From Moraxella sp. (GTDB lineage Bacteria; Pseudomonadota; Gammaproteobacteria; Pseudomonadales; Moraxellaceae): a DNA stretch of 44,821 nt. The translations under genes were made by a program, and so were the position numbers. Within the stretch, counting starts at the first letter, position 1. Each line of letters begins with the position of its first letter. The notes under the pieces were generated by a model that was not told the origin of the DNA, made no database searches, and saw only the letters and a program-made list of their open reading frames with translations. The DNA lies in contig JAUMUJ010000016.1 in the NCBI GenBank assembly GCA_030530785.1, forward strand, positions 1 through 44,821. Direction: 5' to 3'. Shown one piece after another: positions 23,755-32,499 of this stretch.

Positions 23755-25883
23755 ATAATGATAAAAAATACTTCCATTTTACCTTAGGACCAGTGCAAGG
23801 GTTTGTGGCACAGGCACGGCGTACCAGAGATTTTTGGGCGGGGTCATTTTTGTTGTCGTGGCTCGCTGGCGTGGCAATACAGGCGGTTAAGGTGCAGGGC
23901 GGACAGGTCAAATTTCCCATTCCTGATGATAACTTTTTACAAGCGATTGCCACAGGTCAAGCGACAACCTTGCCACGGCAGGGCGGTATCCCAAACCGCT
24001 TTATGGCGGACATTACCGAATGTAGTGATTTTAGCGGTCAAGCGGTGGTAGGTGCGGTAAAAACCGCTTGGCAGGCAGTGGCGGACAGCGTGTGGGAGCA
24101 TGACAGACAAGGGCTTGAACAGGCAGACTACCCTACCAAAACCATTTGGGAGAGACAAAATGCCAAGTTTTGGGATATGACTTGGGTTATCACGCAGGGT
24201 ACCGATACCAGTGCATTGGATAAACGCAAAAATTTCCGCACGCACATGGCATCGGTAGAGAGTGGTTATAAGTGTATGATGATGGAAGGCTATCAGGAGC
24301 TAAGTGGGGCTAGTGATAAAAATAGCGGTGATAAACGCCGAGCCTATTGGACGAGCCTAAAATATCATGCCGATATTGGGCTTGATTTGAGAGACGGCGA
24401 AGAGCTGTGTGCGATAGCCTATATCAAACGCCGTTTTGTGCATATTTTTAATAAAGTCAAACAAAGCATTGACGTTAATGGCAAGTCCATTATGGTGCAT
24501 GGCTGGCAGTTGCCCCATAACGTGCCGTCTGTGGCGTATATGGCAGGCGTGCCTTGGCTAAAAAAGGTGATAAAGGCGGACGATGAAGGGTCTAAACTGT
24601 TTGATGAGTTTTTGTTAAGTATTGATGAAATAACACGTCAGACATCATACCGCTTGCCAAAATCCGAAAGCAAAAACCATGTTTACAGCATTCAGCAAAG
24701 CGTGGATAAAAAGACCTTAAAAGAGCTAAGTTTGGACGGTAATATTTATTTTAGTACTCATTGGGAAAATCTAAACAATCTGGTGGGCGATAAAAACAAT
24801 TATGACGGACGCATTGATGAGTATTTGCCAAAAATCAAACGCAGTCTAAGGGCGGTGTATGAGTCATTGGGTGAGCCGTCCCCTTATTATGCCATTTTGC
24901 TGATGGACGGCGACAGTTTGGGTAAACAGATGAGCGAATCAGAGCGTCAGCCCATTATCAGCCATGCCCTAAATGATTTTACCAAACAAGCCCAACAAGT
25001 TGTCAAAGAGCATGACGGATTTTTGGTATATGCAGGGGGCGATGACGTGCTTGCGTTATTTAGCCTAGATGATGCCATGCGTGCTGGCGTGGCACTACAA
25101 CAATGCTACAAAGACTGTTTTGGCAACGCAAGTGAAAAACATGGTAAAGGCAAGGGCGACAATGGTTCGGACGTGGTTGTGCATTCTACCTTGTCAGGGG
25201 CGATAAATTATTGCCATATCGGCACGCCACTTACCCATGTGTTAATGGATAGTCATGATTTATTGGATAATATCGCCAAAGACGGTACAGGCAGAAATGC
25301 CCTAGCGGTGCGAGTGCACAAACCGTCAGGTCAAGCGGTGCAGTGGTCATTGCCTTGGGATAAGGTGCTTGATAAGGACAGTTTGCAAACACTCAATAAG
25401 CAATTTGGTTTTGATGACGAAAATACCCCTGTCATAGAAGCACTTGCCCGAGCAATGAGTGGGCAAAAATTGACAAATGAGACAATTAACGAACAAAAGC
25501 TGATAGATGAAACGATGAGTGAGCAAAAGTCGGCAGATAAGGTATCGCCATTTTCCACAGGGTTTTTTTATAAAACCCGTCATCTCATGGGTATGCTTAA
25601 TGAGATGATGCTAAAAAATGAGTTAAATGCAGATGATGCTACCAGTTTGTTGTTGGCAGAATATATGCAATCGGGCAATTTACGCAAAATTAAAGAAGAT
25701 AAGCAAAAAAAGTTACTGAGTATCTTTAAAGTACTGATTGAGCAAAGCAAAGACTACCGTTCAAAGATTGATGACGGAAAAGCAACAATTGATGATAAGT
25801 CTGGCAAAAAATTAACAGGCGATGCGGGTATTTTGCTAAGAATTCTGGGACAAAAAGGGCTTGGTAAAGGAGATAAATCGTGA
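23751..25883 (+). CDS. cmr2: Cas10/Cmr2, cyclase subunit without HD domain
   Basis: Large subunit of the type III-B complex, 710 residues. The cyclase/palm domain has the metal-binding LLMDGDSLGK (Asp 386) and YAGGDDVLALF (GGDD at 429-432), which makes cyclic oligoadenylates when target RNA is bound. The protein opens directly with the first palm motif, FTLGPVQGFVAQARRTRDFW, at residue 10. In Pyrococcus furiosus Cmr2 the matching segment comes after about 230 residues of HD domain, so the HD DNase is absent here. No CxxC zinc ribbon is seen either. The last ~100 residues are helical (Cmr2 D4-like). A short degenerate repeat (TNETINEQKLIDETMSEQK) sits at about 575-595. Confidence 0.94.
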   Translation: MNNDKKYFHFTLGPVQGFVAQARRTRDFWAGSFLLSWLAGVAIQAVKVQGGQVKFPIPDDNFLQAIATGQATTLPRQGGIPNRFMADITECSDFSGQAVVGAVKTAWQAVADSVWEHDRQGLEQADYPTKTIWERQNAKFWDMTWVITQGTDTSALDKRKNFRTHMASVESGYKCMMMEGYQELSGASDKNSGDKRRAYWTSLKYHADIGLDLRDGEELCAIAYIKRRFVHIFNKVKQSIDVNGKSIMVHGWQLPHNVPSVAYMAGVPWLKKVIKADDEGSKLFDEFLLSIDEITRQTSYRLPKSESKNHVYSIQQSVDKKTLKELSLDGNIYFSTHWENLNNLVGDKNNYDGRIDEYLPKIKRSLRAVYESLGEPSPYYAILLMDGDSLGKQMSESERQPIISHALNDFTKQAQQVVKEHDGFLVYAGGDDVLALFSLDDAMRAGVALQQCYKDCFGNASEKHGKGKGDNGSDVVVHSTLSGAINYCHIGTPLTHVLMDSHDLLDNIAKDGTGRNALAVRVHKPSGQAVQWSLPWDKVLDKDSLQTLNKQFGFDDENTPVIEALARAMSGQKLTNETINEQKLIDETMSEQKSADKVSPFSTGFFYKTRHLMGMLNEMMLKNELNADDATSLLLAEYMQSGNLRKIKEDKQKKLLSIFKVLIEQSKDYRSKIDDGKATIDDKSGKKLTGDAGILLRILGQKGLGKGDKS

Positions 25884-27076
25884 GTGATGTGGTGATAAAG
25901 TTTGAGCCTGTGGACACATGGTTTTTTAGAGAATCTCGTCCGCATGGGAGTGTGGGAGCGAACGCCTTAAACTCAGTATTTCCGCCACCTGTGCGGACAC
26001 TCATGGGGGCGGTGCGTTCGTGGATTGGCAATGAGTATCTTACCAAGCAACGGCAGTCTTGGGATAATCTTGCCAAATTGCCTGAGCTTACTGCTGTGAT
26101 TGGCAACGAAAAACAGCTTGGCAGTATCAAACCCCGTGGGGCGTTTATTGCTGATGACAGTGGCGATAAGACGGCTTATTATTTGCCCATGCCTGTCAAT
26201 GTCTGTACCAAAAACGATGACAAGGCGATTTATTTGGCGTTTGATTTGACCCAAGAATGTTTTGAGACAGACATTGGCAATATCAGATTGCCAGAATTAC
26301 CCAAAAAAGACGGCACAGACACCGCAGGTTTTAAACCTATGGAAAACACGTGGCTATCCAAGACGGCGTGGGAGCGACTGTTGGCAGGTGATTTGTTAGC
26401 GTTAGATCAAGACAGGGCGGTATGTCAGCAGAGCGATTTTTTGACGCAAGAATATCGGCTAGGCATTGAAATTGATAAACATCGCCAAGTCCAAGACAGC
26501 AAACTTTATCAAACCACGCATTTGCGATTAAAGCCTGATATTTCGGTCATGTTACCAGTTCATTATAATGCCGATGATTTGAAAGTTTTAAATCAAAAGC
26601 TAGACGGCAATCCGCTTGTGCGTGTGGGCGGTGAAGCTCGTATGGCAAGTTTGGGGTTTGGCTCGGCAGATTATTTGCCAAATGCCCCAAAGACGATTGG
26701 CAAAGTGGTCAATGGCAAAAAACGCTTTATGCTGTATCTTTTGACAAAATTACCTGTCAAAGATGACTGGCTACCTGTGGGATTTGCCCCTTGTGAGCAA
26801 GGATTTGCAGGCGTGGTGCGTGGTGTTAGTATGACCATGATTTCAGCGTGTATCGGTAAGGCTCATCGTGAAGGGGGCTGGAATCAGCTCACGCACGAAC
26901 CCCGAGCCATTGAAAATCACCTACCCGCAGGCAGTGCGTTTTTTGTGGAAGTGGATAACGATGTATCTGATGATGAGATACGAGCCTTGCACGGTCAAAC
27001 TTTTTATGACAAAGATGATGACTATCATAGCCAAGATTGGGGTTATGGGGTCATGCTTGTCGGTCAAATTTTGTAA
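25880..27076 (+). CDS. cmr3: Type III-B RAMP protein Cmr3
   Basis: A 398-residue Cas5-like subunit that binds the crRNA 5' handle and contacts Cas10. The N-terminus FEPVDTWFFRESRPHGSVGA, followed by FPPPVRTLMGAVRSWIG, is diagnostic for Cmr3. A glycine-rich stretch, VGGEARMASLGFGSA, lies near residue 255. Translation begins at GTG 25880, overlapping the cas10 stop, with AAAGGAG ten bases upstream. A second glycine motif, VRGVSMTMISACIGK, and a C-terminal WGYGVMLVGQIL follow. Confidence 0.92.
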   Translation: MSDVVIKFEPVDTWFFRESRPHGSVGANALNSVFPPPVRTLMGAVRSWIGNEYLTKQRQSWDNLAKLPELTAVIGNEKQLGSIKPRGAFIADDSGDKTAYYLPMPVNVCTKNDDKAIYLAFDLTQECFETDIGNIRLPELPKKDGTDTAGFKPMENTWLSKTAWERLLAGDLLALDQDRAVCQQSDFLTQEYRLGIEIDKHRQVQDSKLYQTTHLRLKPDISVMLPVHYNADDLKVLNQKLDGNPLVRVGGEARMASLGFGSADYLPNAPKTIGKVVNGKKRFMLYLLTKLPVKDDWLPVGFAPCEQGFAGVVRGVSMTMISACIGKAHREGGWNQLTHEPRAIENHLPAGSAFFVEVDNDVSDDEIRALHGQTFYDKDDDYHSQDWGYGVMLVGQIL

Positions 27077-27095
27077 TTTTTATTAAGGATTTTTT

Positions 27096-27962
27096 ATGTC
27101 TAAATTAATGATGAATATGGTTGCCCAAACGTCAATCCATGCAGGGGCAGGACAGGCGATGAGTGTGATTGATTTGCCTATTCAGCGTGAAGGGCATACC
27201 ATGCACCCTGTGATTTTTGGGTCTAGCATGAAAGGAGCGTTGCGTTTTCATGCCAAAAAAACCACCGAAAACGACAAGATTTTGGCGGTATTTGGGGCGG
27301 ATTCAAATGCAGATGATACCCATGCAGGGGCGGTAATGATTAGCGATGCCAAATTGCTGTTATTGCCTGTGCGTTCATTAAATGGCTACTTTAAATGGGT
27401 AACTTGCCCTGCCTTGTTACGCCGTTATCTTAAAGACTGTCAGCGTGTGGGTGTTAAAGATGTTTTTGAATTGCCTGATTTGAGTGCGTTAAAACTTGAT
27501 AATGTCTGTGTGATTGATAACAAATACGGTACAGTGTTTTTAGAAGAATTTGCCTTGACCACAATCACGGCAGGTTTGGATAAAGTGAGTGAAACTCTTG
27601 CCAAAGATTTTAATTTGGATAAATCCGCCTTAGACAGTCAGCTGTGTGTGGTTAGTGATGACTTATTTAGCTATTTGGCTCAAAACAGCACGCCTGTCAA
27701 TGCTCATATTGCCTTAGATGATAACAAGACGGTCAAAGTAGGGGCATTGTGGTATGAAGAGACCCTACCGCCAGAGACGGTCATGTACAGCGTCATTCAA
27801 TGCACCAGTTCACGCAAAAAAGGGCTGGATTTGAATGCCGATGAAGTGGCATTTATTTTACAATCTATGTTTGGCAACGAGCCATTTTTACAAGTGGGTG
27901 GCAATGAAACGGTCGGTATGGGCTGGTTTGAAGTAAAATTTGTTCAGGGGGTGAATTCATGA
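27096..27962 (+). CDS. cmr4: Type III-B RAMP protein Cmr4 (backbone ribonuclease)
   Basis: A 288-residue Cas7-like backbone subunit, present in several copies per complex, that cuts bound target RNA at 6-nt intervals. The N-terminus HAGAGQAMSVIDLPIQREGH places an aspartate at residue 26, the position of the catalytic Asp in P. furiosus Cmr4. The RAMP motif IFGSSMKGALRFHAKK, the DAKLLLLPVRSL strand and a C-terminal VGGNETVGMGWFEV glycine loop are present. It begins 19 bases after cmr3, the largest gap in the cmr cluster, with AAGGA upstream, and overlaps cmr5 by four bases. Confidence 0.95.
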   Translation: MSKLMMNMVAQTSIHAGAGQAMSVIDLPIQREGHTMHPVIFGSSMKGALRFHAKKTTENDKILAVFGADSNADDTHAGAVMISDAKLLLLPVRSLNGYFKWVTCPALLRRYLKDCQRVGVKDVFELPDLSALKLDNVCVIDNKYGTVFLEEFALTTITAGLDKVSETLAKDFNLDKSALDSQLCVVSDDLFSYLAQNSTPVNAHIALDDNKTVKVGALWYEETLPPETVMYSVIQCTSSRKKGLDLNADEVAFILQSMFGNEPFLQVGGNETVGMGWFEVKFVQGVNS

Positions 27963-28420
27963 GCACAAAAAGCGTTGTGGTAAAAAAGGGTGATAATACA
28001 GATGATGTTTTGCAATCAAGAGACCAAAAGCGTGCCAAACACGCCCTAGATAACGTACAAAAATTGGTCAATGACAATCAAGACGGTCAAAAATTCAAAT
28101 CTGCTGTCTCTGGCTTGCCTGCCATGATTCATAGCAATGGTTTAGGTCATGCGTTTGCGTTTTATCTTAGCGACCCAAGCAAATTTCCAGAGCGTGAAAA
28201 AATTACTGAAATTGTGTTTGATTGGCTTAAAGAAAGTGGCGTGTATGGTGATGATGTTAAAAATGATAAAGATGAGAGATTTAACGCCCTAAATATCGTT
28301 ACTCAATCGGATTTAAAAACACACCTTATCGCCCAACAAGAAGCCCAAGCATATATTTTGTGGTTAAAAAAGTTTGTGCGAGCATTGTTTGCCGAGCCAA
28401 CACAAAAGCAGGGGGAGTAA
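27959..28420 (+). CDS. cmr5: Type III-B small subunit Cmr5
   Basis: A 153-residue, mainly alpha-helical protein forming the minor filament along the target RNA. SRDQKRAKHALDNVQKLV near residue 21 and the Lys/Gly-containing IHSNGLGHAFAFYLSD helix are typical Cmr5 features. The C-terminal helix ILWLKKFVRALFAEP also matches. It overlaps cmr4 by four bases and its stop abuts the cmr6 ATG, so it is part of one translationally coupled block. Confidence 0.9.
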   Translation: MSTKSVVVKKGDNTDDVLQSRDQKRAKHALDNVQKLVNDNQDGQKFKSAVSGLPAMIHSNGLGHAFAFYLSDPSKFPEREKITEIVFDWLKESGVYGDDVKNDKDERFNALNIVTQSDLKTHLIAQQEAQAYILWLKKFVRALFAEPTQKQGE

Positions 28421-29722
28421 ATGTTACCGATTTATAATTCTGCCAAAACTTATCAAACTGCCCAAGAGATTTTTGGCGACCATAGCCATTCAGGATTGTG
28501 GTTTGAGCGGTTTTATGATTATTTGATTTACAAGGAAAGCGGTCATTTTGTTGATTTAAATGATGCCGAACGCTTGCTCTGTGATGAAAAGGATAAAGAA
28601 AAAAAGCGTTTATTGGGAGAGTTTGAAAGAGATGAAAGGCAATCTAAGGGTAAGAAAGAGAGCAAAATAATCAATTATGCTCATAAAAAAGGTAAGCGGT
28701 CATTTATCAAATCCATTGGTACAAAAGATGGTAAAAGAGAATGTGGCAATGATAAAGCCCTATCCGCCTATGCCAAAAGAATGGCAAAGCTATGTCAAGC
28801 CAATCGTGGCAAGGTGTGCGTATATAAAAATGACTGGCTTGTCGCCATTGGTTTGGGTAATAGCCACCCCCTAGAAAATGGACTGCTATGGCACCCAACG
28901 CTTGGTGTGCCGTATTTTCAAGGCAGTACGGTCAAGGGCATGGCGCGAGCATTGATGACGGCATGGGGAGCGGACGAGAATATTATTACCAAATGGTTTG
29001 GTTCGTCCAGTGCGGACGGTCAGACGGGTGATTTTGTATTTTTGGATGCTGTGCCTGTGTCGTCTGTCATGCTAAAAGAAACCCTTGCCACCCCACATTA
29101 TGGCGATTGGTATCTAAAAGGGGCGGATAACCCAACCGATAAAAGCGTACAGCCTGCCGACTGGCATTCGCCTGTGCCTGTGGGATTTTTGGCGGTGGAA
29201 AAAGCCGTCATGCAGTTTGGGGTCATGCCACGACAAGGGGCAAGCGTCAGTGATGATGAGATTGAGCAGATTAACAACGTCATCGCACTTGCGTTAGAGC
29301 ATATTGGTATCGGTGCAAAAACCGCAACAGGCTATGGGCGAATGGTGGTTGATGAAAGTAGCAATCACAAAATGCAAAAAGAGCTTGAAGAAGAAAAGGC
29401 TTATTTGGAACAGCGAAAAGTGGAATTAGAAGCTCAGAAAAAGCTACAAGAAGCCTTAAAAAATGCCAGTGAGATTGAAAAACAACTTGCAACACAGATT
29501 TTAACTCATCAATGGGAAAAGGCGGATAATGCGGTCAAAGAGAGCTTTACTCAGTCTATCAGTGATTGGCTAGATAAATTAGAAGCTGACCCCAATCCAC
29601 AAGCGGTTGCAAGATTTGTGCAGATTGCTCATATCCATTATCCTGCCCAAATGAAAAGACCAGATAAAGCAAAGCCAAATCAACAGGTTTGGATTAAGCG
29701 ATTATTATCACTGAAACAATAG
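28421..29722 (+). CDS. cmr6: Type III-B RAMP protein Cmr6 with C-terminal helical extension
   Basis: A 433-residue RAMP subunit located near the 3' end of the crRNA. The central region has the Cmr6 signature GLGNSHPLENGLLWHPTLGV followed by PYFQGSTVKGMARALM (about residues 145-185) and a glycine loop, IGAKTATGYGRMVV, near 300-312. After the RAMP fold, roughly 120 residues remain: a charged coiled-coil-like helix (ELEEEKAYLEQRKVELEAQK) and then a further helical region ending in basic residues. That tail is not a normal part of Cmr6. The N-terminal 130 residues are also charged and Lys-rich. It starts directly at the cmr5 stop. Confidence 0.92.
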   Translation: MLPIYNSAKTYQTAQEIFGDHSHSGLWFERFYDYLIYKESGHFVDLNDAERLLCDEKDKEKKRLLGEFERDERQSKGKKESKIINYAHKKGKRSFIKSIGTKDGKRECGNDKALSAYAKRMAKLCQANRGKVCVYKNDWLVAIGLGNSHPLENGLLWHPTLGVPYFQGSTVKGMARALMTAWGADENIITKWFGSSSADGQTGDFVFLDAVPVSSVMLKETLATPHYGDWYLKGADNPTDKSVQPADWHSPVPVGFLAVEKAVMQFGVMPRQGASVSDDEIEQINNVIALALEHIGIGAKTATGYGRMVVDESSNHKMQKELEEEKAYLEQRKVELEAQKKLQEALKNASEIEKQLATQILTHQWEKADNAVKESFTQSISDWLDKLEADPNPQAVARFVQIAHIHYPAQMKRPDKAKPNQQVWIKRLLSLKQ

Positions 29723-29731
29723 AGGTACAAC

Positions 29732-30931
29732 ATGAATACACAAGTATGTATCGCCACAGGTCAGCCATTGGCGAATTTGATTGCATTATTGCATTTTAAG
29801 CCACAAAAAGTGATTGTTGTGGCAACCGAATCCATGAAACAAAACGCCAAAAATTTCAAAAAAATCCTAAACGATTTGGAAATTGAGAGTGTGTATATTG
29901 CAGATAGTTGTCCTGATACAGATTTAGCAAAAATATCAGAGTTTTTAAAGGAAAAGGTTTTACCAAAACTGCCCAATGAAAGCTGTATTTTTAATCTCAC
30001 GGGGGGTACAAAACTGCATAGTTTCTCTATGTATGAAGCATTTAAGGCTCGCCACCAAGATGATAAATTCATCTATGTAGATACCAATAACCGCCTAATT
30101 GAACACTATCCAACCGCTCATCATGCGTCTTTCAATGAAGTCCTGCCATCTGTCTTAACCGCACAGATGACCTTAAAGGGTATGGGTAAAAAATTTATCA
30201 CAGCAGAATCTGATAAAGAAGATTGGGCAGATGAAGTATTACAAAGCGAAGAACTAACCTATTTTATTGCCAATAATATTAACGATGAAAATGTTAAGCA
30301 GTTAATTGGCGATTTAAATGGTATTATTGGTAAGCTTTATAATGGCGGTAAAAGCTTTGTTCTTGACAGTAAGCAGGGTGAATTACACCAAAAACCCAAA
30401 GGACTTGCCAGAGGCTTGCTAGAAAAGGCTCATGATTTGAAACTCATTACTTGGCACGCTGGCAGTGGCGATAGAAAGATAAGTTTTGACTGTTATGCAC
30501 AAGCACGATATCTATCAGGGATTTGGCTTGAAGAATATGTGTGGTTTGTTGCATCCAAGATGGACTTTGAAGAAGTGTATAGTGGACTAAGATTTGGCAA
30601 TCAGGCGGATAATGAGATAGACTTATTTATCCAGCACCAAAATACCGCATTGGCGATTGAATGTAAATCAGCCACCAGTACAAAAAACTCTGCAATTAGC
30701 CAAGATATGTTTCATAAGCTAAACAGTGTGGCAAATCGTGCCAGTGGGTCGCTGTGTCATAAGTTGTTTGTGTCAGCATTTCCCCTAAAAACCAAAAACG
30801 GTAATGATTTGCCATCTGTCAATCATGCTAGAGAGCAAGGTATTAAGATTGTGCAAGCACAGGATATTGTAGAAAATCTGCCTAAGTTATTGGCAAACTG
30901 GAAAGAAAAGGGTAGATTATCCATGAAATAA
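29732..30931 (+). CDS. card1: CARF-nuclease effector, Card1/Can2-like (DUF1887)
   Basis: A 399-residue ancillary effector predicted to be activated by cyclic oligoadenylate (cA4 in characterised relatives) and then to nick DNA and/or RNA. The N-terminal CARF domain (about 1-145) includes IFNLTGGTKLHSFSMYEAF. A linker/helical domain follows. The C-terminal PD-(D/E)xK nuclease domain shows LEEYVWF, then NEIDLFIQ with Asp 297 and LAIECKSA with Glu 310 and Lys 312, the D-(x)12-ExK signature. It begins 9 bases after cmr6 with AGAGG upstream and is followed by a strong terminator. Confidence 0.88.
   Translation: MNTQVCIATGQPLANLIALLHFKPQKVIVVATESMKQNAKNFKKILNDLEIESVYIADSCPDTDLAKISEFLKEKVLPKLPNESCIFNLTGGTKLHSFSMYEAFKARHQDDKFIYVDTNNRLIEHYPTAHHASFNEVLPSVLTAQMTLKGMGKKFITAESDKEDWADEVLQSEELTYFIANNINDENVKQLIGDLNGIIGKLYNGGKSFVLDSKQGELHQKPKGLARGLLEKAHDLKLITWHAGSGDRKISFDCYAQARYLSGIWLEEYVWFVASKMDFEEVYSGLRFGNQADNEIDLFIQHQNTALAIECKSATSTKNSAISQDMFHKLNSVANRASGSLCHKLFVSAFPLKTKNGNDLPSVNHAREQGIKIVQAQDIVENLPKLLANWKEKGRLSMK
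30890..30918 (+). promoter_or_regulatory. Possible internal promoter ahead of csx16
   Basis: TTGGCA (30890-30895), a 17-base spacer and TAGATT (30913-30918) lie within the 3' end of the Card1-like gene. Transcription would begin near 30925, ahead of the hairpin at 30957-30990. Weak -10 match; tentative. Confidence 0.3.
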
Positions 30932-30956
30932 GCTTACATTCCCCCACATCTCATCC

Positions 30957-30990
30957 AAAAAACGTCATAATATCCCATTATGACGTTTTT
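30957..30990 (+). terminator. Strong hairpin between the effector block and csx16
   Basis: The arms AACGTCATAAT (30961-30971) and ATTATGACGTT (30977-30987) pair perfectly around a 5-base loop. They are extended by A-tract/T-tract pairing and followed by Ts. It would end or attenuate transcription after the Card1-like gene. Confidence 0.85.
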
Positions 30991-31003
30991 CATAGGAAGT
31001 TTT

Positions 31004-31312
31004 ATGACCACTTATTTTATCACTCGCCACATTGGTGCATTGGATTGGGCAGGTGAAAATGGTGTGCATTTTGACGTGCATTTGTCTCATTTGTTAGATT
31101 TTGATGAATTAAAGTCAGGCGATGTCATTATCGGCACATTGCCCGTCAATATCATCAGCCAAATCAACGAATTGGGCGTGCATTATATTCATCTGTCATT
31201 AACCATACCGCCCCATTTGCGTGGCGTGGAGCTAACCGCCGAGCAGTTGGACGAATGTCAGGCAACCCTAGAAGAGTTTTATGTCAAAAAATTGGCAAAA
31301 ATCATCACTTAG
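31004..31312 (+). CDS. csx16: CRISPR-associated protein Csx16, probable ring nuclease
   Basis: A 102-residue protein of the Csx16 (VVA1548) family. Csx16 relatives have been described as ring nucleases that degrade cyclic tetra-adenylate and switch off the antiviral response. The sequence opens MTTYFITRHIGALDWAGENG (the family's ITRH-GA-W pattern). It then has a central GDVIIGTLPVNIISQINELG and a C-terminal IPPHLRGVELTAEQLDE block. The start ATG 31004 has AGGAAG at 30994-30999; in-frame sequence upstream overlaps the terminator hairpin. It is separated from the effector block by that hairpin and starts the second gene block. Confidence 0.88.
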   Translation: MTTYFITRHIGALDWAGENGVHFDVHLSHLLDFDELKSGDVIIGTLPVNIISQINELGVHYIHLSLTIPPHLRGVELTAEQLDECQATLEEFYVKKLAKIIT

Positions 31313-31320
31313 GAAAAATC

Positions 31321-32481
31321 ATGAATGAATTTGAATTAGCATTTCATATTGATAAAATTGCCCGATTAAAACATTTGGGCAAATGTGAAGAGTTGCGAAC
31401 CTATGTCTCAAAACAGCCCAATGACATAAAAGCCCAACTAAATGTTTGGGTAAGTCAGGTATTGTCTAGATTGCAAAACGATGATATTAAGGATAAATTG
31501 CCACTTGCCAACCAACATAGCATAGACGGCTGGCAGGCGTTTTATGGTCATGATTATCATCAGGCACTGGATTTGTTTAATCAAGCGATGAATGAGTCAA
31601 ACTGGCAACAGGCCACCCCAGATAGTAGTTTAGGCGTGGCAAAGGTCTATACTCGTACAGGGCATTGGCAGTTGGCAAAAGCGTGGTGCTTGTATTATTT
31701 GACATTGGCTAGGCGGTCTTTATGTCATTTTGATATGGCAAAGGGCTATGGGGCGTTGGCAGAGATATTTTTGCGAGCCAATGCACCCAAAGAAGCGTTA
31801 GGCTGTTTTCAAATGGCGTATCATCTCATGCCACTACAAAGTGGGCAAAAGGCACGCCAATATAACTTTATGGCGTCAGCACTGTTGCGTCATGGCGAGT
31901 TTTTGCGAGCGGAAGCCTTGCTGTATTCTAGCCATCAGGAGATTGAGCGGGCGTTATTGGTAGAGCCCGAGCTTGTGGAATACCAAGCAGGACTGTTGCA
32001 TTCGCAAATGCGTTTTTCGTTTTTAGCGGTGTTGTCAGGTGGGGCGGTATCACCATTCGTGGATTTGGACAATATCAACCAAGCATCTGCTGTGGGTCTA
32101 AAAACCATGCCAAGCGGTATGCTGTGGGTGGTACATGGCATTTATAGCCTAAGCCAAAATGACCTAAAAAAGGCAAGCGATGAGTTTTATCAGGCGATGA
32201 TGATTTTTGAAGGTCGGTTGTTGTTTGAATATCTGTGGGCAAGTCGCCTGTATCAGTATTGCCAAAAAATACAAGGCACGGATTATCAAGTATGTGATAC
32301 AACCGTCAAAAAAGCCCAAGCGGTATTTGGCATAGAGCAAATCAATCCGCCCCAAACTCCTATCGTATTTGACCAGACGTGGCAAAATGTAGAGTTGCAT
32401 AATCAAGGGTTTGTACAATTATTGCAAGATGATTTGGATAAGCAAGCATTGATTGATGTATGGCAACAATTTTTTATTTGA
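31321..32481 (+). CDS. TPR-like helical protein of unknown function in the cas locus
   Basis: A 386-residue soluble protein I do not recognise. From ATG 31321 (AGGA site upstream) it reads as an all-helical, Ala/Leu/Tyr/Gln-rich protein. Helix pairs resemble tetratricopeptide repeats: WQAFYGHDYHQALDLFNQAM, VYTRTGHWQLAKAWCLYYL, ALAEIFLRANAPKEALGCFQ and GIYSLSQNDLKKASDEFYQA. No signal peptide, membrane segment or catalytic motif is visible. It begins eight bases after csx16 and ends 18 bases before the SDR gene, so it lies in one operon with both. A scaffold or partner-binding role is inference. Sequence composition resembles that of neighbouring host genes. Confidence 0.75.
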   Translation: MNEFELAFHIDKIARLKHLGKCEELRTYVSKQPNDIKAQLNVWVSQVLSRLQNDDIKDKLPLANQHSIDGWQAFYGHDYHQALDLFNQAMNESNWQQATPDSSLGVAKVYTRTGHWQLAKAWCLYYLTLARRSLCHFDMAKGYGALAEIFLRANAPKEALGCFQMAYHLMPLQSGQKARQYNFMASALLRHGEFLRAEALLYSSHQEIERALLVEPELVEYQAGLLHSQMRFSFLAVLSGGAVSPFVDLDNINQASAVGLKTMPSGMLWVVHGIYSLSQNDLKKASDEFYQAMMIFEGRLLFEYLWASRLYQYCQKIQGTDYQVCDTTVKKAQAVFGIEQINPPQTPIVFDQTWQNVELHNQGFVQLLQDDLDKQALIDVWQQFFI

Positions 32482-32499
32482 CGAACAAAAGGTAAAATC

